Part shown: in pieces, positions 1-9,178 of the stretch
Layout: every line of letters starts with the position of its first letter
How positions within the stretch are numbered: position 1 is the first letter of the stretch
NCBI GenBank assembly: GCA_046520405.1
Contig: JBKGHI010000009.1
Location: 1 to 64,000, forward strand
Source of the DNA: Myxococcus sp046520405
GTDB lineage: Bacteria > Myxococcota > Myxococcia > Myxococcales > Myxococcaceae
Reading direction: 5' to 3'
DNA length: 64,000 nt
The notes under the pieces: model-generated
The model's database searches: none
What the model saw: the letters and a program-made list of their open reading frames with translations, nothing else
What the model was told of the DNA's origin: nothing
Made by a program: the position numbers and the translations under genes

Positions 1-716
1 AGCGGCCCCACCTCCGTCGGCGAGGGCGAAACGCCATGCTCGCGGATGACGAAGGCGGCGTGCTTGTCCTCCACGGCGAAGAGTATCCGCCGCGTCGAGA
101 AGTTCCGGTCCGCCAACCACAACTCCCCCGCCTGCACTCGCTCCAACACCGGCCCCATCAACGCCCGCTCATTCGCGTGCGCATCCTCCGCCGGCACCAG
201 GTCCACCACCCAATCCCACTCCGGCGCGTACACCACCAGCGCCTGGCCCGGCAGCGCCGCGCCTCGCAAGCCCCGCGGCGGCTTGAGTCACTTCTGACTG
301 GCCGCCAGGTGGTTTCCATCCAGCCCCCGCACCCGATAGCCCGAAGCCCAGGACGGCTGCTGCAACTTCAGTTGCTCCAACACCGGCCTCAGCCGCTCCC
401 CGCTGCACTGCACCAACTCCCGTACCACCCGCGGCTCGGTGTGGTGCACCTTCTCGTACAACGCCTGCATCGACACCTCCAGCCCCTCGCTGGACTGGGC
501 CGCCGCATGCAGCGACGGCCGCAGGCCCAGGGCCACCAGCGCCATCAGGTCCACCTCGGTGGAGAAGAGCAGCTCGCGCGTGTACTGCCGCTGACGGTGC
601 TGCTCGAACCGGCTGTCGAGCCACTCGGCACTCAGCGCCCGCTGCATGAGCAACCGCGCCATGACGGGCAAGGGGCTGTGCTGCACGAAGCGCTCGAAGA
701 CGACGTCCAGGGCCAT
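1..716 (-). pseudogene. IS4-type DDE transposase, interrupted by a stop codon and cut by the window edge
   Basis: Transposase of an insertion sequence. The N-terminal 142 codons read from an ATG at 716 and include VRGLDGNHL, which holds the first catalytic Asp of IS4-group enzymes. An in-frame TGA at 288-290 follows. The same frame then stays open to base 3 and continues the family pattern: GAALPGQALVVYAPEW, then WVVDLVP, then LADRNF with the second catalytic Asp. Where the TGA stands, relatives would be expected to have Arg (CGA), so this looks like a single C-to-T nonsense change and not a frameshift. The catalytic Glu lies beyond the window. I call it a transposase remnant; no terminal inverted repeat could be identified. 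Confidence 0.8.
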
Positions 717-1072
717 GACTCTTCCTCCGGCCAGTCCTCCCTGAAAGATGCTCTCGCTGTCGTCTCCTCGCGCCGCTGCCCTCTGCGACCGCTACCCCTC
801 CTGCCACCCCGCCCGCCAGGGCGCCTCTTCCATCACCTTGAAAGGGGTGGCCCTGAGGGCTCGTCGCACCAGGGGCCGCTTCTTGGTGGCAACGGTCCGC
901 AGTTCATTCGGGAGGTAGTCGCCAAGACGCTGGGGCCCATCGTTTTCCGGCGTTGGCCACATTTCCTCCGTGGCCCGGGTCCGGGGAAGAGGCGATTCTC
1001 GCAGCGTGCATGGACTCCAGTCGCTTCCCAGAGGAGGCTCAGGGACGCACCCCGGTTTCCGGCAAGGTCCTC
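717..1072. other. 356-base stretch without a gene
   Basis: This interval between the transposase start and the pirin start should hold one end of the insertion sequence and the promoter of the pirin gene. I looked for a terminal inverted repeat, a direct repeat and a clear -35/-10 pair and could not support any. The open frames crossing it look like ordinary high-GC noise. Confidence 0.5.
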
Positions 1073-2029
1073 ATGAACGCCACCTCCCGCCGCCGTTTCC
1101 TCTTCCAGTCCGGCCTGCTCGTGGCCGCCACGGCCGTGGGGTGCCGGCGCTCGGAGTCCCCTGCAGTCCTCCTGAAGTCACACCGGAATGTGGTGCAGAC
1201 GCTCGAAGGCATCCCCGCGACGGATGGGGCAGGGGTCCGCTTGACGCGGGTCATCGGCCAGCCCGCGCTGCGGAACCTCGACCCGTTCCTCATGCTCGAC
1301 CGGTTCCACTCCGATGATCCGGGGGCCTACATCAGCGGCTTTCCGAATCATCCCCACCGTGGCTTCGAGACTGTCACGGTCATGCTCGACGGACGGATGC
1401 GGCACCGGGACAGCCGTGGCAACAGCGGGCTCATCGCTGGAGGCGGCTCGCAGTGGATGACCGCGGGCCGCGGCCTCATCCACTCGGAGATGCCAGAGCA
1501 GGTGCAGGGCCTCATGTCGGGCTTCCAGCTCTGGCTCAACCTCCCCGCGGCGGAGAAGATGTGCCCGCCGGCCTACCAGGACCACACTCCCGCGCAGCTC
1601 GCGGAGGAGCGCCTGTCACCCTCGGGCAGCCGTGCGCGCGTCATCGCGGGCCACATGAACGGACTCCACGGCCCCGTGCGTGAGCGGCCGACCCAGCCGC
1701 TCCTGCTGACCCTGGCGCTCGAGGACGACCGTCCCTTCGAACTCGATACACCGGTGGACCACACCGCTTTCGCCTTCGTGTCCTCGGGCGAGGTGGACGT
1801 GGGGCCCGAGGATGCATCGAAGCCGGTGCGCGAAGGCTCGCTGGCGTTGCTAGGCCCGGGCAGCCGGCTTCGCGTGCGTGCTCGGAACCGCCGGAGCGAG
1901 CTGCTCATCGCCGCGGCACGGCCCCTGCGTGAGCCCATCGTTCAGTACGGCCCCTTCGTCATGAACACCCGCGCGGAAATCCAGCAGGCCTTCGACGACT
2001 ACCGCGCGGGCGTGCTCGACAAGGGGTGA
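1073..2029 (+). CDS. Pirin-family cupin protein with Tat signal
   Basis: 318-residue pirin-like bicupin. A twin-arginine signal (SRRRFLFQSG) follows the ATG at 1073, which is why I reject the longer frame opening at 953. The hydrophobic stretch ends in TAVGC, so the protein may become a lipoprotein, although Ala at -3 is not ideal for a lipobox. The N-terminal cupin carries the family metal-binding pattern: NHPHRGFETV supplies two His, and IHSEMP supplies His and Glu. The C-terminal domain runs from about residue 190. Pirins are iron-binding proteins and some have quercetin dioxygenase activity; export of one is less common. The substrate cannot be read from sequence. It stands alone and converges on recQ. 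Confidence 0.85.
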   Translation: MNATSRRRFLFQSGLLVAATAVGCRRSESPAVLLKSHRNVVQTLEGIPATDGAGVRLTRVIGQPALRNLDPFLMLDRFHSDDPGAYISGFPNHPHRGFETVTVMLDGRMRHRDSRGNSGLIAGGGSQWMTAGRGLIHSEMPEQVQGLMSGFQLWLNLPAAEKMCPPAYQDHTPAQLAEERLSPSGSRARVIAGHMNGLHGPVRERPTQPLLLTLALEDDRPFELDTPVDHTAFAFVSSGEVDVGPEDASKPVREGSLALLGPGSRLRVRARNRRSELLIAAARPLREPIVQYGPFVMNTRAEIQQAFDDYRAGVLDKG

Positions 2030-2035
2030 GGACCG

Positions 2036-3991
2036 TCACGCCTCGGGGAGGCGGCCACAGAAATCCAGCACCTCGGTGAAGGGACAGCCCTCCAGGGCGC
2101 CAAACAACGCGTGCCCCCCGAGCTTCGCCCGCGTCAGGGCAGGGCTGCTCAACCCGCAGAGGAACCTCGCGGCCTGCCTCGGGTGCCCGAGCGCCTGGGG
2201 ATGCTTCGCCGCCAGCGCCCGGAAGGCCGCCACGTCAAGTCCCGCGGGCAGCGCGGGCCTCCGACGCAGGGCGGGAAGCACCTGGGCCTCTCCGGTCCGG
2301 CAGAAGGTGCAGTGCCCGCACGGCTGCTCCCTCTGCTGACCGAAGTGGGCGACCAGCGCGTTGCTCAGGCACCCCGCGTATGTGACGAGCTTCAGCACCT
2401 CCCGAACGCGCGTGACCTCCTGGGCCTCACGCTGTTGGAAACGTCGGCAGAGGAGGTCCGTGAGCGCCTTCACGTCCTCCTGACGCCGCAGCCGCGTGAA
2501 TCGCTGCCGTGGCTCGGAGACCTGGAGCAACACGAGCCCTTGTTCCTCGATGTACTCAAGCGCGCGGACCACCCGCTCACGGGGCTGCCGGAGCGAGTTC
2601 GCCACCTCCGTCGGGTCGAGCGAGTACCAGGTGCGCCCCTTCTTCGCCTGTGCGAAGACGTCGCGAAGGAACTGCACCCGTTCGCCCTGGAACCGCCCCA
2701 CGAGCGCATCCATCGACACGAGCGGCTGCACCTTGTAACCCGCGTAGTACGGCGTGCCTTGCCTCAACACGCCTTCAAGCTCCAGGTACGTCAGCGCCGT
2801 CCGCAGCACGAGTTGGCGCACGTCATGGCGGCTGGACAAGGCGAACATGTCGACGCTCAGCTCGGGACCCAGGCCGAGCAACTCCGTCACCAGGCCCTGA
2901 ATCGCCTCCGGCGTGGGCGTGTCTCCGAACGCGAAGTTCTCCAGGCTGGGGACGTCGTCAGGACACGCGAAGAGCTCCACCACCGACGGCGCGCCATCTC
3001 GCCCGGCCCGGCCGATTTCCTGGCTGTAGCTCTCCAATCCCTTGGGCAGGTTGTAGTGATACACGGCCCGCACATCCGCCTTGTCGATGCCCATTCCGAA
3101 CGCGATGGTCGCCACGACGATGCCGTTCGCGGAGGCCATCCACTCCTCTTGCACCCGCTCACGGACGTCGGACTCCAGGCCCGCGTGGTAGGCGCGGGCG
3201 GGGAGTCCTTCGTTGGAGAGGAACGCGGCCACGCGTTCAGCGGTCTTCTGCTGCGTGACGTAGACGATGGTTGGCCCGGGCTCGCGGGAGCCCAGCCGCT
3301 CCAGGAGCAGGGCGTCCCGGACTTCGGCATGCACCGGGGTGGTCTCCAGCGTGAGGTTCCGCCGGTAGAAGCCCGTGACGACCGCGTTCTCCTCTGGGAT
3401 GCCGAAGCCTTGGCAGATGTCTCGCACGACGGAGGGTGTCGCCGTGGCGGTGAGCGCGAGGACTCGCTCGGCTGACAGCTCCCGCGCCGCTTGTGCCAGC
3501 TTCAAGTAGTCCGGCCTGAAGTTGTGGCCCCATTCCGAGACACAGTGCGCCTCATCCACCGCGAACAGGGAGATGCGCAGCTCTCGGAGCAGGGCGGTGA
3601 AGCGCTCGTTGTTGAAGCGCTCGGGGGCCACGTAGAGCAGCTTGAGCGAGCCGTCGCGCAGCGCCTGCGTGACTTCGCGGGAGTCATCCACCGACAACGA
3701 GGCGTCCAGCCGCGCGGCGCGAATGCCCTGCCTCGTCAGGGCATCAATCTGGTCCTTCATCAACGCAATCAGCGGAGAGACGACCACGGTGATGCCTTCC
3801 AGCAGCAGCGCTGGAAGTTGGTAGCAGAGTGACTTGCCTCCACCCGTGGGGAACACCGCGAGCGCCGCGGCTTGCGGCCCGAGCAGTGCTTCGATGACGT
3901 CGCGCTGGCCGGGGCGGAAGTCCGTCAGTCCGAACCGCTCGCGCAGCACTGCGTCGACTGAGGTGCGCCGTGCGCCATCTGCCTTGTGCAT
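2036..3991 (-). CDS. recQ: RecQ-family ATP-dependent DNA helicase
   Basis: 651-residue 3'-5' superfamily 2 DNA helicase for recombination and replication repair. Visible motifs are Walker A FPTGGGKS (residues 47-54), a DEAH box (146-149) within VDEAHCVSEWGHNFRP, motif V-VI IAFGMGIDKADVR with QEIGRAGRDG, and a RecQ-Ct zinc module whose cysteines lie in CLSNALVAHFG and PCGHCTFC. The C-terminal part is short and I do not recognise an HRDC domain, so this is nearer the short RecQ form than E. coli RecQ. The ATG at 3991 has a strong Shine-Dalgarno (ggaggagcttc before ATG). It is a single gene, converging with the pirin with six bases between. Confidence 0.93.
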   Translation of the reverse strand: MHKADGARRTSVDAVLRERFGLTDFRPGQRDVIEALLGPQAAALAVFPTGGGKSLCYQLPALLLEGITVVVSPLIALMKDQIDALTRQGIRAARLDASLSVDDSREVTQALRDGSLKLLYVAPERFNNERFTALLRELRISLFAVDEAHCVSEWGHNFRPDYLKLAQAARELSAERVLALTATATPSVVRDICQGFGIPEENAVVTGFYRRNLTLETTPVHAEVRDALLLERLGSREPGPTIVYVTQQKTAERVAAFLSNEGLPARAYHAGLESDVRERVQEEWMASANGIVVATIAFGMGIDKADVRAVYHYNLPKGLESYSQEIGRAGRDGAPSVVELFACPDDVPSLENFAFGDTPTPEAIQGLVTELLGLGPELSVDMFALSSRHDVRQLVLRTALTYLELEGVLRQGTPYYAGYKVQPLVSMDALVGRFQGERVQFLRDVFAQAKKGRTWYSLDPTEVANSLRQPRERVVRALEYIEEQGLVLLQVSEPRQRFTRLRRQEDVKALTDLLCRRFQQREAQEVTRVREVLKLVTYAGCLSNALVAHFGQQREQPCGHCTFCRTGEAQVLPALRRRPALPAGLDVAAFRALAAKHPQALGHPRQAARFLCGLSSPALTRAKLGGHALFGALEGCPFTEVLDFCGRLPEA

Positions 3992-4039
3992 GAAGCTCCT
4001 CCTGTTCGCGAACGCCGGACCCCCCGACGCCGTTCCCGC

Positions 4040-4628
4040 TTACCGGTGAAAGAGCGTAGCCACGAAGTCAAGGAAGACGCGAACGCAGGAGGGAAGGTGC
4101 TTGCCTCGCGGGTACAGCGCATGGATGGGGCGGGGCGCACCCGCCTGCGCCTCCAGGACAGGCACGAGCGCTCCGGACTCCAGCTCCCGGGCCACCATGA
4201 AGTCGAAGAGCTGCGCGATGCCCAGGCCCAGCACGGCCGCGTCCCGCAGGGGGGCACCGTGGTTCGTGTGGAACGTGCCTCGGGGCTCGGGGCCGCACCA
4301 GAGTGCTTCCATCGTGCAGCAACCAGGAGGCAGGCGCGTCCACCCGGAGCACGCCCACGGGCCGGTGCCGGGAGCGGGAGAGCGACTCCTTCGCGGCCTC
4401 CAACTCCTCGAGGATGCGCTGGCAACGGTCGTAGAACGCACGGCCGTCCTCAGTGAGCTGCATGGCGCAGGTCGTCCGCTGAAAGAGCACGACGCCCAGC
4501 TTCTCCTCCAGGCGGGCAATGCGCCGGCTCACGGCCGATGCCGTGAGCTGGAGCTTCCGCGCCGCACGGGTGAAGTCACCGTGCTCGGCGGCGCGGACGA
4601 AGGCTTCGATGTTCGAGAGCCAGGGCAT
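4040..4628 (-). pseudogene. LysR-family regulator with internal deletion
   Basis: The first 110 or so codons from the ATG at 4628 encode an intact LysR winged helix (MPWLSNIEAFVRAAEHGDFT, then AVSRRIARLEEKLG) and linker, up to LRVDAPASWLLHDG. The reading then leaves frame. The last 75 or so residues of a LysR effector domain (TFHTNHGAPLRDAAV, LGIAQLFDFMVA, PIHALYPRGKH) continue in another frame to a stop at 4040. A normal LysR protein has about 300 residues. Only about 195 codons' worth remains, so roughly 100 residues of the effector-binding domain are missing. This is too large to be a base-calling error. The DNA-binding half could still be made with a junk tail. It is divergent to the dehydrogenase-like gene at 4729. 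Confidence 0.85.
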
Positions 4629-4654
4629 TGATGCGCGGTCCGCACAGATGATGT

Positions 4655-4683
4655 TCACGGACCTCGGTCGCATTCCACCGTGA
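4655..4683. promoter_or_regulatory. Inverted repeat between divergent LysR remnant and dehydrogenase
   Basis: TCACGG at 4655-4660 and CCGTGA at 4678-4683 form a perfect six-base inverted repeat with 17 bases between, inside the 100-base divergent gap. LysR regulators usually bind an interrupted dyad in such a position. The assignment is positional inference only; the exact T-N11-A core is not clear. Confidence 0.3.
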
Positions 4684-4728
4684 CAGGCGGCACAACCCTC
4701 CCGAACGCGCTGACGCAGAGGTGAGGAC

Positions 4729-5819
4729 GTGACGGACCGTGCAGGGGACATCCTCGTGGTGGGCGGCTACGGACAGGTGGGGCGGGAGGTCGTGCGCATC
4801 CTGGCCCCAGCCTTTCCTGGCCGTGTGGTGGTGGCGGGGCGGAGCGAGGCCCGGGCCGCGTCGCTCGCGAGGCGCGCGGGGGAGGGGACGCGGGCACGAG
4901 CGCTCGATGTCACCGCGTCCGACGCCGTGGCACATCTGGCGGGCGTTGCGCTGGTGGTGATGTGCCTGGATCAGCAGACCCCGTCATTCGTCGAGCACTG
5001 TCTGCGCTTGGGTATCGACTACGTGGACGTGACGGCATCCCAGGCGTCCCTGTCCGCCTTCGAACGGCTGGCGCCCATCGCGGCCCAGAGCGGGAGCTCC
5101 GCCGTGCTCAGCGTGGGCGTGGCTCCGGGGCTCACGCAGGTGCTCGCGGCTCGGGCGGTGTCCTCGCTCGATTCCGTGGAGCAACTGGACCTCTTCGTGC
5201 TGCTGGGGGCGGCGACACCCACGGCGCGGCGGCCATCGAGTGGACGCTGGAGAACCTCGCTGCTCCGTTCGACGTCTACCGGCGGGGACAACTCCACCGT
5301 GTCCACGGGTTTGAGGACGGCCAATGGGTTCACTTCCCGGGGGACGCGCGGCCACGCCGTGCCTGGCGCTTCAACTTCCCGGACCAGCGCACCGCCGCGC
5401 GGACCTTGTCCGTTCCCACCGTGTCGACCTGGCTGTGCTTCGACCCACCTGTGTTGACATCGCTGGCCGCGCTCGCTGTCCGGTGGGGAATGGGGCGGCT
5501 GTTGCGGTGGCCTCCGCTTCGGCGTGCCGCAACGTGGCTGGCGCTGCGCGCCCACGCGGGCTCGGACGTGTGTTCGGTCCTGGCGAAGGCGACGGGCTTC
5601 GTCGCTGGCAAGCCCGTGACGCGCGTGGCGGCGCTGCAGGGCCGGCGCGAGGCGGTGCTGACGGGGCGGGTCGCGGCGGAGGTTGCTCGCGAGGTGCTCA
5701 CGGGCCACAAACCTGGCGGCGTCCTTCACCTGGAGCAGTTCGTTGACCCCGAGCCGTTCCTCCGTCGCATCGCCGCCGCTGTCCCGGACACGGGGTATGA
5801 GGCGCGCGGCGATGCGTGA
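4729..5819 (+). pseudogene. Saccharopine dehydrogenase-like NAD(P)-binding protein, frameshifted
   Basis: Starts at GTG 4729 with a gagg Shine-Dalgarno. The first part encodes a Rossmann fold (ILVVGGYGQVGREVVRIL, residues 8-25) typical of saccharopine dehydrogenase/homospermidine-synthase-like proteins. The frame is lost at a G run (5205-5209): five Gs where six would restore GGDTHGAAAIEWTLENL. The second half then runs in the next frame to 5819 as a normal C-terminal domain of this family. Both halves look well conserved, so the lesion is either recent or a base-calling error. With the missing G the product would be about 363 residues. The substrate is unknown. The partner LysR gene is also broken, which favours real decay. 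Confidence 0.8.
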
Positions 5820-5879
5820 CGGCGGGACGGGCACCATCGCTCATGCGATACCGCCCGCTCGGGGATAGGCTGCGGCGCC

Positions 5880-7553
5880 ATGACCTACCAACGCAACCCG
5901 GTGAAGGCGCCCCGAGTGTCCGGCATGGCGCTCAAGGCTTTCGTAAACGCGCTCGAGAGCGGCGTCGGGTCGGTGATGCTGGACAAGCTGACGCGGGACA
6001 GCGGCATCGAGCGCTGGCGCGAGCTCCCGGCGGGAGATGCGCCGCCGCTCCAGCTCCCACTGCCCCAGGGCTCGGCCGCCACGGAGCCGCAGACCCCCAC
6101 CGAGCAGGCCGCGCGGGCCATCGCCGCATCGGCCAACCCTCCGGAGCGTGAGAGCGTCGCGGCCTACGCGCGCGCCTACCGCGAGGGCGCCACGGACCCC
6201 GTGGCCGTCGTGAACCGGCTTCATGACGCCATCGCCCGGATGGACAGTGGAAAGCAGCGACTGGGGCTGTTCATCGCCCGCAAGCCAGACGAGGTGCACC
6301 GGGCCGCGGAGGCCTCTTCCGAGCGGCTGCGCGCGGGCCGGCCGCTCAGCGTGCTCGACGGAATCCCCGTGGTGCTGAAGGACGAGGTCGACCTGGCCGG
6401 GTTCCCCACCACGCTGGGCACGCGGTTCCGCACGCAGGTGGCCGCCGCGGACTCGACGGTGGCCGCCCGGCTCAAAGCCGCGGGCGCCATCATCCTCGGC
6501 AAGGCCAACATGAACGAGATTGGCATCAACCCCATCGGGTTGAATCCGCACCACGGCGCCGCTCGCAATCCCTGGGACACGGGCCGCATCACCGGGGGCA
6601 GCTCCAGCGCCTCCGCCGCCGCCGTGGCCTCGGGTCTGTGCCCCTTGAGCATTGGCGCGGATGGCGGTGGCTCCATCCGCATCCCGGCGGCCCTGTGCGG
6701 CATCGTGGGGCTCAAGGCGACGTGGGGCCGCATCCCCGAGACGGGTGTTCCGCCGCTGTGCTGGAACGTGGGGCACGTGGGGCCCATGGGCCTCACCGTG
6801 GACGACGTCGCCGCCGCGTATTCGCTGCTCGCGGGGCCGGACGGGCATGACCTCGTCTCGCAGGGACAGTCTCCGCATCACCTGTCGGGCTACGGGGATG
6901 ACAACCTGAGCGGCGTGCGGCTGGGCATCTGCTGGGACTACTTCGAGGACGCGGATGCGGACGTCGTCGCGCGCTGCAAGGAGGCCGTGGCCGCGCTGAC
7001 GGCGGCGGGCGCCCGGGTGGTGGAGATTCCGCCTCCGGACCTCAACGCGGTGCTGTGGACCCACAGCTGCATCATCCTGAGCGAGATGTCCGAGTCGATG
7101 CGCCCGTACCTGAAGGAGCACCTGTCGGACTTCGGGCTCGATACGCGCACCAACCTGGCCATTGGCCGGCACTTCCGGGCCACGGACCTGGTGCACGCGC
7201 TGCGGCACCGTCACCGCCTCACGCGCGAGCTGCTGGCGCAGATGGCCGACGTGGATGTCCTCGTCACGCCCACGACGGCCACCACGGCGCCCCTCATCCC
7301 GGAGGCGACACTCCCGGACGGCGAGTCGAATCTGCCCGTGGTCGATGCCTTGATGCGCTTCGTGCGCCTGGCCAACCTGACGGGCTTCCCCTCCCTGTCG
7401 GTCCCCGCCGGCTTCGACGAGGAGGGGCTTCCCGTGGGCGTCCAGCTCACGGGCCGTCCGTACGACGAGCACCTGTTGCTCCGCCTGGGGCGCGTGGTGG
7501 AGCAGGCCTCGGAGTACCGCGTGCCGCCTGTTCATCTGCGGGCACTTCGCTGA
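5880..7553 (+). CDS. Amidase-signature family hydrolase
   Basis: 557-residue amidase-signature enzyme hydrolysing a C-N amide bond. The Ser-cisSer-Lys triad is visible: Lys167 (VVLKDEVD), cis-Ser near 241 (ITGGSSSAS) and nucleophile Ser265 (DGGGSIRIPA), with the usual 24-residue spacing between the serines. The first 95 residues are a variable extension ahead of the catalytic core; there is no signal peptide, so it is probably cytoplasmic. It is not GatA, since no GatB or GatC is adjacent, and the extension resembles stand-alone peptide or fatty-acid amide hydrolases. The actual amide cannot be read from sequence. It begins 60 bases after the frameshifted dehydrogenase. Confidence 0.88.
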   Translation: MTYQRNPVKAPRVSGMALKAFVNALESGVGSVMLDKLTRDSGIERWRELPAGDAPPLQLPLPQGSAATEPQTPTEQAARAIAASANPPERESVAAYARAYREGATDPVAVVNRLHDAIARMDSGKQRLGLFIARKPDEVHRAAEASSERLRAGRPLSVLDGIPVVLKDEVDLAGFPTTLGTRFRTQVAAADSTVAARLKAAGAIILGKANMNEIGINPIGLNPHHGAARNPWDTGRITGGSSSASAAAVASGLCPLSIGADGGGSIRIPAALCGIVGLKATWGRIPETGVPPLCWNVGHVGPMGLTVDDVAAAYSLLAGPDGHDLVSQGQSPHHLSGYGDDNLSGVRLGICWDYFEDADADVVARCKEAVAALTAAGARVVEIPPPDLNAVLWTHSCIILSEMSESMRPYLKEHLSDFGLDTRTNLAIGRHFRATDLVHALRHRHRLTRELLAQMADVDVLVTPTTATTAPLIPEATLPDGESNLPVVDALMRFVRLANLTGFPSLSVPAGFDEEGLPVGVQLTGRPYDEHLLLRLGRVVEQASEYRVPPVHLRALR

Positions 7554-7598
7554 GTCGTCCCGACTCAGAGCGCAGAAAAGCAAGAAAAACATGTAAAT

Positions 7599-7616
7599 GT
7601 GGCCTCGCGGGGCCAC
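7599..7616. terminator. Weak hairpin after the amidase
   Basis: GTGGCC (7599-7604) and GGCCAC (7611-7616) form a six-base stem with a six-base loop in the amidase-GH6 gap. There is no T run after it, so it is at best a weak or factor-dependent terminator or a 5'-UTR stem of the next gene. Confidence 0.35.
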
Positions 7617-7674
7617 CCACGGGCCACGCACTCGACACAGCCCGCGTCTTCGCGCGGGCGGGAGGAAAGGCTTC

Positions 7675-9153
7675 GTGCGACTTCGTGACTTCGCCGGTTC
7701 GCTGTCCCGCCGCATCACCGCTCCTGCCGCGCTGATGTTCGCGGCGGCCCTCGTGACTGCCTGTGGTCCCTCGGAGCCTCCCGCACCAGCGGACGCCGAG
7801 GCACTCAGCACCCGCGCCGACGCGCTCACCGAACTCGTCTCCAATGGCACCTTCAATGGTGGCACCGTCGCTCCCTGGTGGAGCGGCGCCAACACGACGT
7901 CCCGCGTGGAGAACTCGCGGCTGCGCGTGGACGTGGGCGGTGGAACGGCCAACCCCTGGGATGCCTTGATTGGTCAGAGTGGCATCCCCCTGGTGAATGG
8001 CCGGGCGTACACGCTGGCCTTCACCGCGTCCGCGTCGGTGAGCACGACGGTGCGCGTGACGGTGCAACTGGAGAGCTCACCGTATACGGCGGTGGTTGAT
8101 CGCCAGGTGACGTTCGATGGAACGTCGCGCCGCTTCACGTTCCCCTTCACGTCCTCGCTGGCCACGCAGGCGGGGCAGGTGACCTTCCAGTTCGGCGGCC
8201 GTCCGTCGAGCCTCACCGCGTTCCTCGACGACGTCTCGCTCACCACGGAGGACGGTGGAGGTGGCAGCGGCCCGCTGGCGATGACGAGCGGCTTCTATAT
8301 CGACCCGAACTCCAATCCAGCCAACTGGGTCCGGTCCAACAGCGGGGATTCGCGCGCGGCGCGCATCCAGTCCTCCATCGCGAACAACCTGGCCGCGCGC
8401 TGGTTCGCCGCGTGGAGCGGAGACATCACCACGGCGGTGTCCAGCTTCGTCGCGGCGGCGGATGCGGCGGACAAGCTGCCGGTGCTGGTGGCCTACAACA
8501 TCCCGGGCCGAGACTGCGGCAGCCACTCGGGCGGAGGCGCGGGGACGCCCGAGGCGTACCGGACGTGGATTTCGTCGTTCGCCGCCGCCATTGGCAACCG
8601 TCCCGCCGTCGTCATCATCGAGCCGGATGCCGTCGCGCAGCTCGACTGCCTGGCGAACGACGCCGAGCGGCAGACGCGCATCAGCCTGATTCGCTACGCC
8701 ACCGAGCAGTTCAGGGACCGCGCGCCGAACACGTGGGCCTACCTGGACGCGGGCAACGCCCTGTGGATCAACGCGGACACCATGGCCCAGCGGCTGGACA
8801 ACATGGGCGTGCGCAACGTGCGCGGCTTCGCGCTCAACGTGTCGAACTTCTACACCACCGCGCAGTCTGCCTCGTACGCGGGCTCCATCAACGCCTCGCT
8901 GAGCAGCCGGTACGGCTACACCAAGCCCTTCGTGGTGGACACCAGCCGCAACGGGAATGGCTCCAACGGCGAGTGGTGCAACCCCGCAGGCCGGAGGATT
9001 GGCACGACGAACCAGGTGGGCGTCGGCGGCGCGGAGATGACCCTGTGGATCAAGGTCCCCGGAGACTCTGACGGCCAGTGTGGCGTCGCGCCGAACACGC
9101 CGGCCGGGACGTTCATGCCGGACGTGGCCCTCCGGATGATTGACGGACTCTAG
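7675..9153 (+). CDS. Secreted glycoside hydrolase family 6 (cellulase/cellobiohydrolase) lipoprotein
   Basis: About 492 residues. I prefer the GTG at 7675, which has gaggaaag upstream and gives a normal lipoprotein signal ending LVTAC, over the ATG at 7597. Residues of about 30-200 form a beta-sandwich resembling a CBM4/9-like carbohydrate-binding module. The catalytic domain begins near MTSGFYIDPNSNPA. Both GH6 signatures are present: the first matches VxYxxPxRDC with the Gly/Ser-rich tail, and the second is VVIIEPDAVAQ, holding the catalytic acid Asp. GH6 enzymes invert beta-1,4-glucan linkages. The likely target is cellulose or prey/matrix glucan at the cell surface. Together with the GH16 at 36.6 kb it suggests a polysaccharide-degrading outer-membrane repertoire. 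Confidence 0.9.
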   Translation: MRLRDFAGSLSRRITAPAALMFAAALVTACGPSEPPAPADAEALSTRADALTELVSNGTFNGGTVAPWWSGANTTSRVENSRLRVDVGGGTANPWDALIGQSGIPLVNGRAYTLAFTASASVSTTVRVTVQLESSPYTAVVDRQVTFDGTSRRFTFPFTSSLATQAGQVTFQFGGRPSSLTAFLDDVSLTTEDGGGGSGPLAMTSGFYIDPNSNPANWVRSNSGDSRAARIQSSIANNLAARWFAAWSGDITTAVSSFVAAADAADKLPVLVAYNIPGRDCGSHSGGGAGTPEAYRTWISSFAAAIGNRPAVVIIEPDAVAQLDCLANDAERQTRISLIRYATEQFRDRAPNTWAYLDAGNALWINADTMAQRLDNMGVRNVRGFALNVSNFYTTAQSASYAGSINASLSSRYGYTKPFVVDTSRNGNGSNGEWCNPAGRRIGTTNQVGVGGAEMTLWIKVPGDSDGQCGVAPNTPAGTFMPDVALRMIDGL

Positions 9154-9178
9154 GCTCCGTCAGCGGCGCCGTACGACG

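Noticed and set aside
7554..7674. Cyclic-di-GMP (GEMM) riboswitch before the GH6 gene
   Set aside because: The conserved core and tetraloop receptor of the class are absent; only a short GC stem is seen.
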